Shown here one piece after another: positions 7,617 through 14,391 of a DNA stretch of 20,173 bases. Source of the stretch: GCA-2737595 sp037138535. GTDB taxonomy: Bacteria > Actinomycetota > Actinomycetes > Nanopelagicales > Nanopelagicaceae. The notes beneath the pieces are model-generated. The model saw nothing but the letters and a program-made list of their open reading frames with translations, did not search any database and was not told where the DNA came from. The stretch spans positions 1 through 20,173 of the forward strand of contig JBAXIG010000028.1 in assembly GCA_037138535.1 (NCBI GenBank), in the 5' to 3' direction. Numbering within the stretch: the first letter of the stretch is position 1; the number at the start of each line of letters is the position of its first letter. Made by a program: the position numbers and the translations under genes.

Positions 7617-8306
7617 TCACCCGCTATATCCGTAGATACCGCGAACCTGGTCGCGGACTACTATGCCGTTTTCGAGCTCAATCACGCGTTTGCGCATCTG
7701 ATCCACAATCTTGTCATCGTGTGTGGCCATCACCACGGTGGTTCCGGTGCGATTAATTCGATCAAGAAGTTTCATAATTCCCACACTCATCGTGGGGTCA
7801 AGATTTCCGGTGGGCTCATCGGCAATGAGAATCTGTGGCTTATTAATAAATGCACGCGCAATAGCAACGCGTTGTTGCTCGCCACCGCTTAGTTCGGCCG
7901 GCATGCGATGGCCATAATCATCGAGCCCAACGAGTTCGAGCACTTCTGGTACCTCGCGAGCAATCTCCTTCGGTGGCGCGCCCACAATCTGCATGGCGAA
8001 GGCTACGTTTTCACTGACGGTCTTATTGGGCAGTAGTCGATAATCCTGGAAGACCGTGCCGATGCCGCGTCGAAATTCGGGCACCTTCCATTGCGAAAGC
8101 GTGCTGAGGTCTTTACCCGCTACGAACATCCGCCCAGAAGTTAGCTTCTCTTCGCGGATAATGAGCCGAAGAAAGGTGGACTTACCTGAGCCTGATTGAC
8201 CCACTAAGAAGACAAACTCCCCTTTGGCCACCTCTAGGGTCACCGAATCGAGGGCAGGGCGGTCCTGCTTGGAATAGGTCTTCGCGACGTTTTCGCAACG
8301 AATCAT
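7617..8306 (-). CDS. ftsE: Cell division ATP-binding protein FtsE
   Basis: A 229-residue ABC ATPase. Seen: Walker A GQSGSGKS (36-43), Q-loop Q87 in VFQDYRLL, signature LSGGEQQR (139-146), Walker B ILIADE (159-164) and switch H196. It works at the inner face of the membrane with FtsX at the division septum. Length is normal for FtsE. The ATG at 8306 has a GGAG element about 13 bases upstream, rather far. The gene begins 39 bases after the prfB stop, the only real gap in this run, so a weak internal promoter cannot be excluded. Confidence 0.96.
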   Translation of the reverse strand: MIRCENVAKTYSKQDRPALDSVTLEVAKGEFVFLVGQSGSGKSTFLRLIIREEKLTSGRMFVAGKDLSTLSQWKVPEFRRGIGTVFQDYRLLPNKTVSENVAFAMQIVGAPPKEIAREVPEVLELVGLDDYGHRMPAELSGGEQQRVAIARAFINKPQILIADEPTGNLDPTMSVGIMKLLDRINRTGTTVVMATHDDKIVDQMRKRVIELENGIVVRDQVRGIYGYSG

Positions 8307-8345
8307 CTGCGCATCACTCTCCGGAGTCTAGGCGGGGCGGGCTGA

Positions 8346-9452
8346 CTAGGCGCCAGTGGCACGCCGCCACCTAATCCCTGCCTGTATGAACCCATCAATA
8401 TCTCCATCAAGAACCGCTCCGGTATTTCCGGTCTCCCACTCGGTTCGGTGGTCTTTTACCATTTGGTATGGATGGAGGACATAGGAGCGGATCTGATTTC
8501 CCCATGAGCCTTGAGTATCTCCACGCAAGGCATCGATCTTGGCGGCCTCCTCTTGGCGACGTCGCTCCAGCAACTTCGCTTGGAGCACAGCCATCGCCGA
8601 AGCTCGATTTTGCATTTGTGAACGCTCGTTTTGACATGAGACCACGATGTTTGTCGGAATATGCGTGATGCGTACTGCTGAATCGGTGGTGTTTACTCCT
8701 TGACCACCAGGACCACTTGAGCGGAATACATCGATGCGTAATTCCTTTTCATCAACTTCCATATGATCACTTTGCTCAACGACTGGGACTACTTCTACTC
8801 CAGCAAACGAAGTGTGGCGACGATTTTGACTATCAAAGGGCGAAATGCGCACCAAGCGATGAGTTCCTTGCTCAACAGAGAGTGTGCCGTATGCATAAGG
8901 TGCGGCCACTTTAAAGGTGGCTGACTTAATACCCGCTTCTTCTGCGTATGAAGTATCAAGTACTTCTACTTTGTAATTGTGGCGCTCTGCGTATCGCATA
9001 TACATGCGCAAGAGAGCCTCCGCCCAATCGGCGGCATCGACGCCGCCAGCTTCTGAGCGAATAGTGACCAATGCTTGGCGTGCGTCGTACTCACCGTTGA
9101 GCAAGGTTCGAATCTCCATGGCGCCAATTTCCGAAATGAGAGCATCGAGCTCGCTTTCAACATCGGCAAGCGCGCTGGCATCTTCTTCGCCCTCGGCCAG
9201 TTCAAGTAAGAGATTCAGATCATCTAAGCGAGAACGGAGGGCGCCGAGTTTGGCCACCTCATCTTGGGTATTAGAGAGCTCACTGGTGACTTTTTGAGCA
9301 TTCTCCGGATCATCCCAGAGGTCTGGCACCGAAGCGCTGATCTCGAGTTCCACGATGCGCGCCCGCAAGGTGGTGATGTCGAGAACCGATTCAATCGATG
9401 CCAATGTCGAATCGAGCGCCTCGATTTCGATACGTAATTCGCGGTCAGCCAC
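8346..9452 (-). CDS. prfB: Peptide chain release factor 2
   Basis: A 368-residue class I release factor that reads UGA and UAA. Seen: the SPF tripeptide of RF2 (S204-P205-F206) that recognises stop codons, and the GGQ motif (249-251) that triggers peptidyl-tRNA hydrolysis. The frame is open throughout, so the programmed +1 frameshift found in many bacterial prfB genes is absent. The start is GTG at 9452 (GTGGCTGACCGC), four bases after the stop of the TadG-like gene, with AGGG/AGG stretches upstream in the reverse complement. An autoregulatory UGA is not available here, so RF2 level must be set otherwise. Confidence 0.97.
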   Translation of the reverse strand: MADRELRIEIEALDSTLASIESVLDITTLRARIVELEISASVPDLWDDPENAQKVTSELSNTQDEVAKLGALRSRLDDLNLLLELAEGEEDASALADVESELDALISEIGAMEIRTLLNGEYDARQALVTIRSEAGGVDAADWAEALLRMYMRYAERHNYKVEVLDTSYAEEAGIKSATFKVAAPYAYGTLSVEQGTHRLVRISPFDSQNRRHTSFAGVEVVPVVEQSDHMEVDEKELRIDVFRSSGPGGQGVNTTDSAVRITHIPTNIVVSCQNERSQMQNRASAMAVLQAKLLERRRQEEAAKIDALRGDTQGSWGNQIRSYVLHPYQMVKDHRTEWETGNTGAVLDGDIDGFIQAGIRWRRATGA

Positions 9453-9456
9453 CTAC

Positions 9457-9879
9457 CTACCCTACCGGGTTTACGCGTACCTCCGCCCGCGCGTGGGCTG
9501 AGAGCAAGCGCCATTGACCGGTGAGCAATCGAGTCTTCGCACGTAAGCCAATCTCGACTTGTGACCCCCTGGCAACCACACTCTCAAGCAAAATGCCCTC
9601 GAGAATGTAGGAATGTTCGAAAGCGAGCTGGCCCAGTGCCACCGCTCGTGCGCTTTCCGGATCAATAGCAACCAAGCCACTTGCATAATAAGTTCTTTGA
9701 TCAACGCTCGAAGCGCACCTGAGGGCGATCTCTTCAGCCATGTTATTAAGTAGCGCATTCGCCGTGGACACTTGGCCGACAGAAACTGCCACTGTCAACG
9801 CAGCGGTGAGTAGTGCGAGGTAGCCAAGAATAAGCGGAAGTAGAGAACCGCGTTCGTCCCGAACTATCGACTTCCTCAC
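9457..9879 (-). CDS. TadG/TadE-like pseudopilin, second of a pair
   Basis: A 140-residue protein with a short basic leader, RDERGS at 7-12, and a single N-terminal hydrophobic segment (about 13-36), followed by a soluble extracytoplasmic domain. RG-S just before the helix resembles the class III prepilin/TadE processing site, but the residue five positions into the putative mature protein is Leu rather than Glu. That is common in TadG-like partners. The GTG start overlaps the stop of the upstream TadE-like gene (GTGA), with a strong GAGGAGG ribosome site, so the two are tightly coupled. Role inferred: minor pilin or envelope component of a Tad/Flp-type apparatus. No TadA, TadB, TadC or Flp major pilin gene is nearby. 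Moderate confidence in family, low in function. Confidence 0.7.
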   Translation of the reverse strand: MRKSIVRDERGSLLPLILGYLALLTAALTVAVSVGQVSTANALLNNMAEEIALRCASSVDQRTYYASGLVAIDPESARAVALGQLAFEHSYILEGILLESVVARGSQVEIGLRAKTRLLTGQWRLLSAHARAEVRVNPVG

Positions 9880-10280
9880 TTCGCCTCCTCAAATAGGTCA
9901 ACTAATTCGCTATGGGTCACATTGATACGGCGGGCAAATAGTCCTCCATCGATGCGCCCTGTAATGCGTGCGGTGACGCGTGCACCAGGCGAAAGGCAAG
10001 GAGTCATCGAACAATCAAAAGCGAAAGTGACTCCGTCGCCGAGCTCCTTGATGGCATCCTTAGCAATGTACGTTCCCTGAAGTACTCCCGTTGGTGAATC
10101 AGAGGCTGCTTTGAGCACATGAATCGCCTCGCGCACTGCGAAGTCGGCGCGCATCTCTCCTTCATGGATACGCATGAGCGCCACAGCACCTGCCACAAGT
10201 GGAGTGATGAGCGGAATAGCAAAGACTATGAATTCAAGGGTGGCGCTACCTCGATCATCACGTAGACGGGAAAAAAGCAT
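9876..10280 (-). CDS. TadE-like pseudopilin, first of a pair
   Basis: A 134-residue protein beginning with a short charged leader and then RGSATLEF. If cleaved after G11 the mature protein has Glu at position 5 (E16), the hallmark of type IV pilin-like subunits, followed by a hydrophobic helix (about 17-36). The C-terminal domain contains one Cys pair (FDCSMTPCL) that may form a disulfide outside the membrane. It matches TadE-like proteins (PF07811). No clear ribosome site precedes the ATG at 10280, and 57 bases separate it from uppS. It overlaps its partner by four bases. Likely assembled with it in an envelope structure; whether a full Tad system exists elsewhere cannot be seen. Confidence 0.75.
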   Translation of the reverse strand: MLFSRLRDDRGSATLEFIVFAIPLITPLVAGAVALMRIHEGEMRADFAVREAIHVLKAASDSPTGVLQGTYIAKDAIKELGDGVTFAFDCSMTPCLSPGARVTARITGRIDGGLFARRINVTHSELVDLFEEAK

Positions 10281-10337
10281 GTGCCCAAGATGATCGTTGT
10301 ACGTCGTTTCGTCTACCCCAAGAAAAGTAGATGTGGA

Positions 10338-11099
10338 TTAAGCCTTCCCAAACCTTCTTTGGCGTTCGGCATAAATCTCAATCGCCTTCCAGAGGGTGCG
10401 GCGATCTGCATCAGGCCAGAGCGTGTCCAAGAAGACCATCTCTGCATATGCCGATTGCCAGAGTAAGAAGTTACTTGTGCGCTGCTCACCAGAGGAACGC
10501 AAAAAGAGATCAACGTCAGGCATATCCGGTTCATCCAAGTAAGTGGCAAAGAGCTTTTCAGTGATTCGGTCTGGGTCTACTTTCCGTCGCTTTACGTCCA
10601 ATGCTAAAGCTGCGGCAGCGTCAGCTATTTCGGCACGTCCGCCATAATTCACACACATCGTGAGAGTGAGAGTTGAATTCTTCTTAGTAAGTTCTTCCGC
10701 TTCTTCCAGTTCGCGAATGACCGACTTCCAGAGGCGTGGTTCACGGCCAGCCCATCTCACTCGTACACCTAATTCATGCATCTCATCCCGACGGCGGCGA
10801 ATGACATCTCTATTGAAATTCATCAAGAAAGTAACTTCTTCGCGGGAACGCTTCCAATTCTCCGTAGAAAACGCGTAAGCACTCAAATGTGTGACGCCAA
10901 TTTCGATGGCGCCATTAACCATGTCAAAGAGCGAAGCCTCACCCGCTTCATGCCCAGCGGTACGCGGTAGCCCTTGCGCCTTCGCCCACCGGCCGTTGCC
11001 ATCCATCACGACAGCAACATGTTTAGGAATAGCACCTTTGGGAAGCTTTGGTGCTTTTGCACCCGATGGATGTGGCGTTGGTGCCTTCGGCTTGCTCAT
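10338..11099 (-). CDS. uppS: Isoprenyl (polyprenyl) diphosphate synthase, cis type
   Basis: A 253-residue cis-prenyltransferase that extends allylic diphosphates with isopentenyl diphosphate to make the lipid carrier for peptidoglycan. Seen: the MDGNGRW motif with catalytic D33, AYAFSTENWKR, and the C-terminal DLFLRSSGEQRTSNFLLWQSAYAE motif involved in IPP binding and dimerisation. The N-terminal 25 residues are a Lys/Pro-rich extension. It overlaps recO by four bases (ATGA) with a GGAG ribosome site inside recO. The product chain length (decaprenyl or undecaprenyl, or a short-chain Z-product) cannot be decided; many Actinobacteria have two paralogues. Confidence 0.95.
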   Translation of the reverse strand: MSKPKAPTPHPSGAKAPKLPKGAIPKHVAVVMDGNGRWAKAQGLPRTAGHEAGEASLFDMVNGAIEIGVTHLSAYAFSTENWKRSREEVTFLMNFNRDVIRRRRDEMHELGVRVRWAGREPRLWKSVIRELEEAEELTKKNSTLTLTMCVNYGGRAEIADAAAALALDVKRRKVDPDRITEKLFATYLDEPDMPDVDLFLRSSGEQRTSNFLLWQSAYAEMVFLDTLWPDADRRTLWKAIEIYAERQRRFGKA

Positions 11100-11827
11100 G
11101 AGCGCTCCACAAGTGGAAGGCTACGCAAACCATGCTCGAGGTGCCAAGAGAGATAGGCCGCCACAATGCCGTGCGCTTCGCGTTGATGACGCGCCTCGCT
11201 CGCAATGGCAGACTCCCAATCCCCTTCCATCAGATTGCCCAGAAGCGTAAGAGTCTCCGATGCCGGAGTCGCAGTTGCTGGCGGTCGGCACTCACCACAT
11301 ACCGAGCCACCACCCGCTAAAGAGAACCATTTATGCGGCCCTTGAACTCCGCAACGGGAGCAGGCATCGAATGAAGGCGCATAGCCGCCGACGGCAAGTG
11401 AACGAATAAGAAATGCGTCGAGCACCAGGGCTGGGTCATAGGTGGACTCGGCGAGTGTGCGCAGCGCGCCCACAACCAAGAGAAATTGCTGGAGCGCCGG
11501 CTCTTCAACTAGCGCAGTGAATCTTTCGGCAGTTTCCAATACGGCATTCGCCATCGTCCACTTCGAATAATCGCCAGAAAGTACGTCCCCGTATGAGTGG
11601 AGAGTCTCTGCTTGTGTGATGATGTCAAGAGAGCGTCCTGTGTGTAGTTGTAAATCCACATGCATCGCTGGCTCTAGACGTGCACCGAATTTGCTCATCG
11701 TGCGACGCACACCTTTGGCAACTGCACGTACTTGGCCGTGCTCTCGCGTTAATAGCGTGACGATACGATCTGCCTCACCTAATTTATGGGTACGCAGCAC
11801 AACTGCTTCGTCACGATAAAGACCCAT
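11096..11827 (-). CDS. recO: DNA repair protein RecO
   Basis: A 243-residue recombination mediator of the RecFOR pathway, which loads RecA on SSB-coated single-stranded DNA. Seen: the N-terminal OB fold beginning LYRDEAVVLRTHKLGEADRIVTLLTREHG and the C-terminal zinc-binding segment with C-x-x-C (ACSRCG) and C-x-x-C (CGEC). Length fits the family. It begins 13 bases after the leuA stop with a short AGG ribosome element and overlaps uppS by four bases, so leuA, recO and uppS probably share a transcript. RecO and UppS would then be under the leucine-responsive leader unless an internal promoter exists. Confidence 0.95.
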   Translation of the reverse strand: MGLYRDEAVVLRTHKLGEADRIVTLLTREHGQVRAVAKGVRRTMSKFGARLEPAMHVDLQLHTGRSLDIITQAETLHSYGDVLSGDYSKWTMANAVLETAERFTALVEEPALQQFLLVVGALRTLAESTYDPALVLDAFLIRSLAVGGYAPSFDACSRCGVQGPHKWFSLAGGGSVCGECRPPATATPASETLTLLGNLMEGDWESAIASEARHQREAHGIVAAYLSWHLEHGLRSLPLVERS

Positions 11828-11840
11828 GCGCCTACTCTGC

Positions 11841-13565
11841 CTAGCGAATGGCTCGGTTAACCGCAGACACGACCGCTTTCAACGAGGCAGTCAAGATATT
11901 CGGGTCGATTCCCACTCCCCAGAGCACTTTGCCTTCGACGGCACACTCAAGGTATGCAGCAGCTCGCGCATCGCCACCGGCAGACATCGCGTGCTCGGCG
12001 TAATCAAGAACCCGCACATCTACACCATGAGCGGCTATAGCGGCGCAGAAAGCCGCAATAGGTCCGTTTCCGGAGCCCTTGAGAACAACTTCTGTGCCGT
12101 AATCAAGCATCGCGACTTCAAGTTCGTTCACGCCCTCAACATTTGAGGATTGCGACATGCTACGAAGCGAGAAGCGACCCCAGGGAGCGCGCTCGCTTGG
12201 CAAATACTCATCCTCGAATATGTGCCACATGGCCTCGGGCGTCACTTCGCCACCTTCTGTGTCGGTCTTTGATTGAACTACTTGGCTAAATTCGATTTGC
12301 AGGCGGCGTGGCAAGTCAAGGCTATGGTCACTCTTCATAATGTAGGAGACCCCACCCTTACCAGATTGAGAGTTCACCCGGATCACTGCCTCGTAAGTAC
12401 GACCGACATCACGTGGATCAATCGGCAAATACGGAACAGCCCAGAGAATGTCATCAACAGTCTTGTCGACCGCCGCTGCATCGCGCTCCATGTGCTCGAA
12501 GCCTTTCTTAATGGCATCTTGATGCGATCCCGAGAAAGCGGTGTACACCAAGTCCCCGCCATAGGGATGGCGCTCCGGAACACGAAGTTGGTTTGCGTAC
12601 TCAACTGTGCGGCGAATTTCATCGATCTGGGAGAAATCAATCATGGGGTCAACGCCTTGGCTGAAAAGGTTCAATCCAAGCGTCACCAAACATACGTTTC
12701 CAGTGCGCTCGCCATTACCAAAGAGCGTCCCTTCGATGCGATCAGCACCAGCGAGATAGCCGAGTTCGGCCGCCGCCACCGCAGTGCCCCGATCGTTATG
12801 CGGGTGCAGGCTCAGTACTACTGAGTCGCGATATGCAAGATTGCGGTGCATCCATTCAATGGAATCTGCATAAACGTTCGGAGAAGCCATTTCGATTGTC
12901 GCCGGAAGATTAATGATGGTCTTCCAATCCGGCGATGGTTGCCACACATCCATCACCGCATTACATACCTCGGCGGCGTACTCAAGTTCCGTGCCGGTGT
13001 AGGACTCCGGTGAGTACTCAAAGAAAATGTCAGTACCGGGAACAGTCTCGACAAGTTTCTGACAGAGTTTGGCACCTTCAACAGCAATCGCCGTGATGCC
13101 TTCTTTGTCCAAACCAAAAACTACGCGTCGTTGAAGCGTCGACGTAGAGTTGTAAAGATGAACGATCGCTTGCTTAGCACCCTTAATAGATTCGTAGGTG
13201 CGCTCGATGAGGTGCTCACGTGCCTGAGTAAGGACCTGAATCACGACATCATCAGGAATGAGATCTTTTTCAACAAGTTCGCGGACGAAATCAAAATCGG
13301 TTTGGCTCGCGCTTGGAAAGCCCACCTCGATCTCCTTGTAACCCATCTTCACCAGCAAATCGAACATGGCGAGTTTGCGGGCTAGGTTCATCGGATCAAT
13401 AAGCGCTTGGTTTCCATCGCGCAAATCAACGCTGCACCATTGCGGCGCGACAGTAATTGTCTTTGTTGGCCAGGTGCGATCAGAGAGATTTAAGGCATTG
13501 AAAGGTGCGTAGCGATGAATCGGCATCTTCGAGGGGCGCTGTACGGCAGAAAATTTCTTCGTCAT
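11841..13565 (-). CDS. leuA: 2-isopropylmalate synthase, long form
   Basis: A 574-residue enzyme that condenses acetyl-CoA with 2-oxoisovalerate in the first committed step of leucine synthesis. Seen: the N-terminal DLRDGNQALIDPM motif (R49-D50-G51-N52-Q53), metal ligands in LHPHNDRG (H254 and H256), GNGERTGN, and a C-terminal LeuA dimer domain (about 440-570, PF08502) that binds leucine for feedback inhibition. The roughly 25-residue N-terminal extension and total length match the actinobacterial LeuA2 type. The ATG at 13565 has AGGA eight bases upstream in the reverse complement. That ribosome site is complementary to the end of a leader peptide gene, so synthesis appears to be regulated twice, by RNA structure and by enzyme inhibition. 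Confidence 0.96.
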   Translation of the reverse strand: MTKKFSAVQRPSKMPIHRYAPFNALNLSDRTWPTKTITVAPQWCSVDLRDGNQALIDPMNLARKLAMFDLLVKMGYKEIEVGFPSASQTDFDFVRELVEKDLIPDDVVIQVLTQAREHLIERTYESIKGAKQAIVHLYNSTSTLQRRVVFGLDKEGITAIAVEGAKLCQKLVETVPGTDIFFEYSPESYTGTELEYAAEVCNAVMDVWQPSPDWKTIINLPATIEMASPNVYADSIEWMHRNLAYRDSVVLSLHPHNDRGTAVAAAELGYLAGADRIEGTLFGNGERTGNVCLVTLGLNLFSQGVDPMIDFSQIDEIRRTVEYANQLRVPERHPYGGDLVYTAFSGSHQDAIKKGFEHMERDAAAVDKTVDDILWAVPYLPIDPRDVGRTYEAVIRVNSQSGKGGVSYIMKSDHSLDLPRRLQIEFSQVVQSKTDTEGGEVTPEAMWHIFEDEYLPSERAPWGRFSLRSMSQSSNVEGVNELEVAMLDYGTEVVLKGSGNGPIAAFCAAIAAHGVDVRVLDYAEHAMSAGGDARAAAYLECAVEGKVLWGVGIDPNILTASLKAVVSAVNRAIR

Positions 13566-13570
13566 GTCTT

Positions 13571-13650
13571 GGGTCCTTTGCTCGCTAGTGGGGGCCGGAG
13601 AACGCCAAAACCCGCGACGAGGGGACCGACCTTAGAGGACCCCGTCGCGG
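13571..13650 (-). promoter_or_regulatory. leuA leader RNA structure: hairpin plus SD-masking complement (LEU element-like)
   Basis: Seen on the minus strand: arm CCGCGACGGGG (13650-13640) pairs with CCCCTCGTCGCGG (13624-13612), eight base pairs, one bulged base, then four more. The 15-base loop holds the leader peptide stop codon. GTTTT follows the 3' arm, too short for a strong terminator. Separately, GGGTCCT (13642-13636) at the end of the leader gene is perfectly complementary to AGGACCC (13577-13571), the leuA ribosome site. The loop TCCT can pair with the AGGA of that site while the stem stands, giving an H-type pseudoknot that would hide the leuA start. A conserved pseudoknot named the LEU element has been described upstream of actinobacterial leuA; this looks like a member, without a search to prove it. 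Confidence 0.7.
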
Positions 13651-13676
13651 CAGCTAAGGAGAAGCGTGCGCCACAT
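13632..13676 (-). CDS. leuL: Leucine leader peptide upstream of leuA
   Basis: A 14-codon open frame, MWRTLLLSCRDGVL, from ATG at 13676 to TAA at 13634-13632. Three consecutive Leu codons (CTT CTC CTT) sit at positions 5-7 and a fourth (CTC) directly before the stop. The gene overlaps the 5' arm and loop of the leader hairpin, so ribosome position would decide the fold. There is no Shine-Dalgarno; a TAACCT -10-like box ends nine bases before the ATG, so the transcript would be nearly leaderless. Four Leu in 14 residues at this place, 66 bases before leuA, is strong circumstantial evidence for leucine-responsive control. Confidence 0.72.
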   Translation of the reverse strand: MWRTLLLSCRDGVL

Positions 13677-13683
13677 AGTGAAC

Positions 13684-14388
13684 TCAGGTTAGCAGGCGAG
13701 CAAATGATCGGGCTACCGGCTCCCATGTCGCCAGCAATTGCCCTTCAGCCGCCTCGGTTTCGGCAATCACCTCAGCGGGAGTGCGACCGAGCCCCTTCAT
13801 CGAGGAAGGCGTGGACCACGCGGCCATGAGATCGCCCCCAATTTCCGGATGAAATTGCATCCCCCAGGTGCACTCTCCCACTCGGTAAGCCTGATGTGGA
13901 AACTCTGAATCGCTCATGAGGAGTTTCGCCCCCGCAGGTAATTCGGTGATCTCATCAACGTGCCACTGGGCGGCGCGAACCGTTCCAGTGATGGTGTTAA
14001 AGATCGGGTCATCAGAAAGATCAACAACGGGAGCGAGATCGTAGGTACCTACTTGTTCTCCGTGAGTGCTCCGTTCCACTTTTCCACCGAGAGCTACCGA
14101 GAGCAGTTGACCACCTAAACAAATGCCCAGTGTGGGGCGAAAACTACTGGCCTCTCGACGGAGCAGCGCGCGCACTGCAGGTAGCCAAGGTGCGGAAATG
14201 TCATCTTCACAATTCATACTGCCGCCGAGAACCAAGAGCCCATCTGCAACACCATCGAGAGTATTCGGAATGGCATCACCTCGATATGCGTGACACTCAA
14301 CCAGTTCTACGCCTTCATCTGCAATCCACTCACCAAAAAACGCCGCCGTTGTATCTGGCTCATTGATGACTACAAAGAGGGTGGCCAT
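13684..14388 (-). CDS. Class I glutamine amidotransferase domain protein (GMP synthase-like)
   Basis: A 234-residue stand-alone class I glutamine amidotransferase (PF00117). Seen: nucleophile C90 in LGICLGGQLL, and H180 with E182 in MQFHPE, completing the triad. No synthase domain is attached, and no partner subunit is adjacent. Members with this layout include GMP synthase-like and gamma-glutamyl hydrolase-like enzymes of unknown substrate. It starts three bases after the stop of the GlnA2-type gene, so it is almost certainly coupled to it. Because GlnA2-like enzymes in Streptomyces can gamma-glutamylate polyamines and PuuD-type hydrolases later remove glutamate, a role in breaking gamma-glutamyl bonds is possible. 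That idea is inference. The end of the gene carries the likely leuA promoter. Confidence 0.85.
   Translation of the reverse strand: MATLFVVINEPDTTAAFFGEWIADEGVELVECHAYRGDAIPNTLDGVADGLLVLGGSMNCEDDISAPWLPAVRALLRREASSFRPTLGICLGGQLLSVALGGKVERSTHGEQVGTYDLAPVVDLSDDPIFNTITGTVRAAQWHVDEITELPAGAKLLMSDSEFPHQAYRVGECTWGMQFHPEIGGDLMAAWSTPSSMKGLGRTPAEVIAETEAAEGQLLATWEPVARSFARLLT
13686..13691 (-). promoter_or_regulatory. Candidate -10 box for leuA leader transcript
   Basis: TAACCT in the reverse complement, inside the last codons of the amidotransferase gene, with nine bases to the leader peptide ATG. It fits the TANNNT pattern. No matching -35 hexamer is seen. It would separate leuA-recO-uppS from the nadE-glnA2-amidotransferase transcript. 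Confidence 0.35.
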
Positions 14389-14391
14389 GAG

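Noticed and set aside
8346..9452. Programmed +1 frameshift in prfB
   Set aside because: The frame is open from GTG to TAG with the normal RF2 N-terminus; no internal UGA is present.
13612..13650. Leader hairpin as a plain intrinsic terminator of the amidotransferase transcript
   Set aside because: Only a short GTTTT follows the stem, and the hairpin overlaps a Leu-rich leader peptide and complements the leuA ribosome site, so a leuA control role explains more. A secondary terminator role cannot be excluded.
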